From the NCBI RefSeq assembly GCF_963576615.1, contig NC_088716.1:3534001-3598000 (forward strand): a DNA stretch of 64,000 nucleotides, written 5' to 3'. The DNA comes from Watersipora subatra. Its lineage: Eukaryota; Bryozoa; Gymnolaemata; Cheilostomatida; Watersiporidae. The notes under the pieces were generated by a model. That model made no database searches. It saw nothing but the letters and a program-made list of their open reading frames with translations, and was not told the origin of the DNA. Below, piece by piece: positions 59,128 to 64,000 of this stretch. The first letter of the stretch is position 1, and each line of letters starts with the position of its first letter. The position numbers were made by a program, and so were the translations under genes.

Positions 59128-60153
59128 CTATATAAAAAAAATCTCTGTGGTTGTCTGTCCTTCATTTTATCCAGTTATAGCAACTAAAATCTAGGAATAA
59201 AAATCTGCTTCACACTGGATTTGAACTCAGAGCCTAGGAGTTTACAGACGGGCGCATTTAACCATTACGCAAACTGTCTTTATCAATGCTTAAAATACTA
59301 TCTATCATTATCTAATATCTATTGGTTCGGCATTGTTTTCCCACATCGCATCGGTACATTGGAGTTGTATTACCACTTTTACTTCTAGACGTGATTGCAA
59401 GTTACAAGCTAGGATGTACTCAATTATTATTATTACTTATTACCAATTAATAGTATCTGTTGCATTCGTTTTTTTTAATTTTCAAGTTATATATTCCAAA
59501 CCTATTTTTTCAGTTTGTTGTTTCCGAATATGCCATTTCAATTCACACGCCTCTAATATTCAGTTCTACTAGCAACTATTCTTAAGGTCAATCGCTAAAA
59601 AATGTAAAAACTAACAACCTTTCCAATGAACAGTTGCATCTTGCGTTATCTAGAATAGAAATTGCCTCTACATTCTCTCTCCGTTCAGTCAGACAAGGTA
59701 CCCTCGTGAGCTACAGTGTTTCAGGAATAACTTCAGATGCTTCTGATATCTAAAGTTTACAATTGTACGAGAACAGTTGTATTCAAAATTTTGATAAATA
59801 GCTTTTGCTGCAACAATAATCTTTTTGTACACACAGTTCTATGTACTCATTGTTATTGTTAATTCAACATATTCATGGTTTTTTTTTCTCAGTTCATATA
59901 ACTTGTATTAGTAGCAAATCATTTCTCGTAGTAGTACAGCAGAATATCTACATATCTAGCCATTACTTGCTAACTATTTCACATTTAAGCAATTTTACAG
60001 TTGTTTTATTTCTTCTCTTAATTTATTTGAACTGCACAAATCACTTTGCTCGTGATATGAAGTTTCGTAGATAGAATGGCAAATGTTGTTTATGTTCAAT
60101 AAAAATAAATTTGCTGCGCAAAAACTTCTTTATTTCCCGGGCATTCATCTAGT
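59128..60153. mobile_element. Helitron-like element
   Basis: Begins near AATCTATATAAAAAAAATCT and ends CCCGGGCATTCATCTAG|T with a GC-rich CCCGGG just before the CTAG terminus. No transposase frame. It includes a tRNA-like segment near its 5' end. Confidence 0.6.
59185..59290 (-). repeat. tRNA-like segment (SINE-type)
   Basis: Read on the - strand it has GCGTAATGGTTAAATGCG (A-box-like) and GAGTTCAAATCC (a B-box match to GGTTCRANTCC with one change) about 30 bases apart. It is not a good cloverleaf. Confidence 0.5.
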
Positions 60154-60224
60154 CTGCACTATAATATGAGCCGTGCCTGTCTATTTGTTTGAAGCCACCC
60201 TAAGAACTTTACGGAAAAATATTG

Positions 60225-60310
60225 ATCGCACAGGAACTAAACTCGGGTATCCTAATTTTGCTGCAAAGCACACCACCAACTGCCACACTGGGCCACTTCG
60301 CAGCATCATG
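60225..60310 (-). repeat. second tRNA-like segment
   Basis: On the - strand: TGGCAGTTGGTGGTGTGC (A-box-like) and CCCGAGTTTAGTTCC (B-box-like). Likely the same SINE class as at 59185-59290. Confidence 0.4.
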
Positions 60311-60748
60311 GAATAATTGTGTACATATTTATTACACATGATGATCTCTCACGAAGCAGCAGATGACCAGCGAGGACGACCAGCGAGGACGACCAGCGAG
60401 GACGACCAGCGGGACTGCCAGCCTACTAGTAAGTATAAAAATTAGCAGATGCTAGTTAGGATATTTGTTAAGTAGAGACAGACTGTACACACTCAGGTAT
60501 AACTTCTTAGAAAACAAACGAACTATTCTAAGACTTGACACGACTCTGACACCGAGTTGAATCGCATACAGATCTAGTTACACGGAGAGACTTGTTCAAA
60601 TAAGTAGAAACACTGAAAGGTCTCGACTGAATTAGCTTATTCCGTCTTCTGTTAGTTTACAGATCGACTATACTCTCCTATTTCCATGGTTGCGTCATTC
60701 TCACTCATTCTATTACTCACTGTTTTGGAAGGTTTCTGTTGTCTGTAG

Positions 60749-62949
60749 GTGCTGATGGCTTTCTGTCAAGTGTGCCTATCTGACTATCTGGCAGCCGGAT
60801 GTCCTCCGGACCCACCTGTGACTGTGTGTCGGATGAATCTGGTGCCACCAGCTGTAAAGCAATTAGAAGTCATTGCTACGGAGTGTGTGAGGTAAGTCTC
60901 CCAAGTCTGAGTGAGGTAAGTCTCCCAAGTCTGAGTGAGGTAAGTCTCCCAAGTCTGAGTGAGGTAAGTCTCTCAAGTCTGAGTGACGTAAGTCTCCCAA
61001 GTCTGAGTGAGGTAAGTCTCCCAAGTCTGAGTGAGGTAAGTCTCCCAAGTCTGAGTGAGGTAAGTACACATGAGGGATGATGCATTGTTGAACAGTTGGA
61101 ATCACTAGATTTGCTACATGTTATCACCAGAAGAACTAATATACACATTTCAATAAAAATGGACTCTTCGGAAAAGTGAATTAAAAAAATGATGTGGAAC
61201 CAAGTGAAGGCCGAATGAAACTGAAATCAATCACTACACTCTTTTATAGCCTCCCTTCCAACCTTATAAAAAGACGACCAGCTTTTTTCTACTGCAGGTC
61301 TACCGTAATTTCCCAATTTTTAAAGTTAATTGGAACCAGCGTCTCCGTGATAGCAAAAATACGCGAAATAGAAACGAATTTTTCCAGTGTAAGTATGAAC
61401 CAAATTTCAACACCAGAACACTCGACTGCTTTATAAACATATTGTAATTATTTACTACATAATGAGTAAAGTTATCTCGATTGACTTCCAATTTATATTT
61501 CAATATCAGTATTTTAAGGCATAGAAGCCCAGAGTAGTGCAGTTAGACTTCATCTGGTCTGAATATTCTTACTTGTGATTAACTGGGTTCGCTGTCAGAA
61601 GGAATTCACATGTTTGTAAATCTATTTCATGCATATCTACACATTTAAATTTTTTTTAAATTCAACTTTCTTTTATTTTCAATTTTTAATGAACATCTTT
61701 TAACCGTGATGTACTGAAATCGCTAAAAGTGAGCGGTGAAGTAGCGAAGAATTACTGCATTTGCTTTTTTAATCTAAGAATTTTCTGGTACCTTCGCAAT
61801 CCTTATAAAAGCACCACAGTTACAAAAGCATAAAAAGAGTTGGATTTAAATTAGCTAGTAATAGTCTAATCTAATAGGAATATGCTTTATAATCAGACTT
61901 GAAGCGCTTCTGCAGCATTTTATAGGATTTGCAAACATTTTTGTAGTATTTACTACTATGTACTGTTGAAGCGTCATTCTGTTCATAACAAAACGACGCT
62001 TCTTCAAGTAATAAGAACTGAATTTCTGGCAGCGTAGGCAAAGGTGTGATCGGCCGGCAGCAAATGAGTTACTATTGCAAGCAAAGCAGAACCATAATAA
62101 AGCTGAACCCACTCCTCTAGCTTGTTAGAGGTTGAGAGTATTAAAAGCCTGTAACCTAAGACACTTATGTATTCACCTCATCTAACTTTCGCGTTTTCAC
62201 GGAGTCATCCTTTCGTGAAAATTTCATGTGCGAAACTAAACTATCATAATAAACGAGTGAAAACGCGAAATCAAATAGCTTTGTTCATCGATAGTCCAAG
62301 AAACAAAGGGCAGCAAGCGATCAAATTGCATTATCGACTTCGCCCACACCATTCTACCTGCGGTTCACAATTACAAACTAGTCCCAAAGTGAAATGTTTT
62401 TCTTATCGGTGAACTGAACCTGAGAAATCTAATTATTTTTGTTCCACTGCATTTATTTTCACATCACTATATTTTCGCACTCATCAGAGCTGCGAAATTA
62501 AGTTGCATCGAAATTTTACTCTGTACGCTACTCACGAAACTAAATACTAGCGAAATATAAGTGTCCTAGGGTATATAAAATTAGACTATAAAGCTGTTAA
62601 CAAGATATAATTAGAAAAACATAGCTTACTATTAGCCTTCTGTGTAATAATAATAATAACTGTAATAATACAAACATTTAAATATATGTAATTTAGATGG
62701 AAAGCTAGTAGGAAAAGTATGTGGACTGTTTTGATTTGAAAGGTAAAAAATAGTAAGATATAATTCTACTTGGTTAGGCTCTACATACAATAATAGTTTA
62801 ACTAACTGTCACATGTTGCTTAGAAACAAGGTCAGCCAGAGGTGATCTGCCTTGCAATAAGTTGGCATGAAAAGAGCCTACAAGTGTTTGCTAATAGACC
62901 GTGTATACTTGACGGCCTTCTTTGGGCAGCTGATCGCAGCTCTATACTT
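60749..62949 (+). CDS. two exons of an unrecognised gene (partial)
   Basis: Exon 1 starts at 60749 after TCTGTAG and encodes VLMAFCQVCLSDYLAAGCPP and DPPVTVCRMNLVPPAVKQLE, ending either at 60891 (GAG|GTAAGT, phase 2) or 60886 (TGT|GTGAGG, phase 0). A second exon, 62824-62949 (acceptor GCTTAG, donor CTT|GTAAGT, phase 0 to 0), encodes QGQPEVICLAISWHEKSLQV and FANRPCILDGLLWAADRSS. Only the weaker 60886 donor joins them directly; otherwise an intermediate exon is missing. I do not recognise the family. The gene continues past the window or into undetected exons. Confidence 0.5.
60886..61068 (+). repeat. 24-bp minisatellite made of repeated splice donors
   Basis: Seven units plus a partial one, each holding GTGAG|GTAAGTCTCCC followed by AAGTCTGA. 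The exon at 60749 ends at the first copy, so seven further perfect GAG|GTAAGT donors (one in a GAC variant) follow at 24-base steps. Confidence 0.95.
62153..62571. mobile_element. possible MITE with short inverted ends
   Basis: Left CCTAAGACACTTATGTATTC; right, inverted, CCTAGGACACTTATATTTCG. The interior is rich in TCGCG / CGCGA words. The target duplication is unclear. Confidence 0.45.
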
Positions 62950-64000
62950 GTAAGTTATATCAAATGTACCTTTCCGTTCGACCTCGCTAACAGCAGTCTC
63001 TCTAGTGATGTTTAAGGTGGTCAACAAGGAGATGTATGTTACAGATTACAGACAAGCTTGTATACTGGTGGTTTCTTCACAGAGGGGTATAAAAAACGTT
63101 GTCTTCATAAAAGCTTCAAGTAAACTTTTTTATATATTAAGTTGAATATTTTAGCCATAACTTCCTTAAAACATGATAAGCATGCTTTTGGCTAAAAACT
63201 ACTCGATGAGAGATGAGTGATGCAAATATTCAAACAAATAACATCCACTGCATATAAAGCAAATGTTGAACATATCGACGACTGTGACAGCGTAAAATAA
63301 CAGCCTGTGAAGGCCCAATAAACGGATAAACAAAGGCTAACAGATGACTGTTAATCCTAACCTGCAAGTAATCACTGGCAACGGAAACTTGAGTTTTCAA
63401 ATGGTGAATCACCCAGCTATCTATAAAAACTGAGACTCAACTTATAGTAGCAGAAGAATGTTAAAACCAATTCATTCTCCCATAGCAGTATCTCGTTAGG
63501 ACACTGTACTACATCAGTACTGTTACGCACATGCTCAAATTACAAACTAACCTTGTTTGAACATCATGTTCAAATCTATTAGAAGTTAAATCATGTTATT
63601 ACTGTTACTTTACTCTTAGACTGTGTTCCCTAACTTATAAATTAAAGTCTAATACCTGTTCATCTTTACTATAATTGGAACGGCACCTCCCCGATTGAGC
63701 TCAATCGGGTTAAGAAAAAAGATTGCATCATACATGATTTGATCACACAACTTTCAGCATGGTGGACCAAGACTCTAACAACAGCACCGCTTGGCACGTT
63801 GGACATTGCTAAATAATGGTGCTAATAATAATTACAACTTCTAATAACTGCCTGTGATTAGTCATATCTTTCCAAAAGCTGCAGCCACAAATTGACTTAT
63901 CTTTTTTATGAATATTTATCAAAGATTTATGAGTGCAGCTGCCTAGAGATCACACCAGCAAGGGTAGAGTTAAAGCACGACTGGACTCTCAAAACGGTTT
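62950..64000. other. no recognised gene
   Basis: AT-rich sequence. The only structure noted is a perfect 20-bp palindrome at 63690-63709 (CCCGATTGAGCTCAATCGGG). Confidence 0.4.

Larger units (their letters stand above)
55303..60748. other. region without recognised exons, mainly repeats in its right half
   Basis: 55.3-57.7 kb shows nothing I can support. The right part holds the two related Helitron-like copies and SINE-like pieces described separately. A GACCAGCGAGGAC-type 12-bp repeat (four copies) lies at about 60367-60420. Confidence 0.45.

Overview
This is a 64 kb piece of an animal (metazoan) nuclear genome. The genes are split by GT-AG introns, and three of them belong to animal gene families: a Dishevelled (Wnt signalling) gene, an SLC27/FATP fatty-acid transporter and an intronless nicolin-1. 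Sequence-specific HMG-box and tRNA-derived SINE-like signals are also present. The base composition is AT-rich, and introns and spacers are crowded with minisatellites and small non-autonomous DNA transposons. A marine lophotrochozoan (mollusc, bryozoan or similar) seems likely, but that is a guess from general character and not from a diagnostic sequence.

Layout. 1-2.8 kb: a repeat fragment, then the last three visible exons of an unrecognised + strand gene. 3.2-7.9 kb: a complete seven-exon SLC27A (FATP) gene on the - strand. 8.5-11.8 kb: a complete eight-exon HMG-box gene on the + strand, head-to-head with SLC27A. 12.3-13.0 kb: intronless nicolin-1 on the - strand, tail-to-tail with the HMG gene and with probably overlapping 3' ends. 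14.6-52.3 kb: a - strand Dishevelled gene. Fourteen exons, all in matching phase, cover the acidic/basic linker, PDZ, DEP, a PPPY motif and the C-terminus. The N-terminal DIX domain was not found and probably lies on exons beyond the window. 54.0-55.3 kb: two phase-compatible - strand exons of an unrecognised protein. 60.7-63.0 kb: two + strand exons of another unrecognised protein. If the Dishevelled 5' exons do lie beyond 64 kb, both would be nested in its first intron.

Spacers and introns hold at least eleven tandem-repeat arrays (18, 20, 24, 29, 30, 35, 50 and 89 bp units, among others). They also hold three pogo/Tigger-like MITEs that carry an embedded long-inverted-repeat element, a Tc1/mariner-type MITE, a hAT-type MITE with a perfect 8 bp target duplication, Helitron-like elements with TC...CTAG termini, and about six copies of a foldback element.

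The most striking pattern is that four arrays sit exactly on exon-intron junctions: the SLC27A exon 5 acceptor, the Dishevelled DEP exon donor, the Dishevelled linker exon donor, and the donor at 60.9 kb. In each case the repeat unit contains a copy or near copy of the splice site, so the true site is followed or preceded by a series of decoy splice sites. The genes do not form one pathway. Dishevelled acts in Wnt/PCP signalling, FATP in fatty-acid activation and uptake, nicolin-1 in the tubulin polyglutamylase complex, and the HMG protein in nuclear DNA binding.
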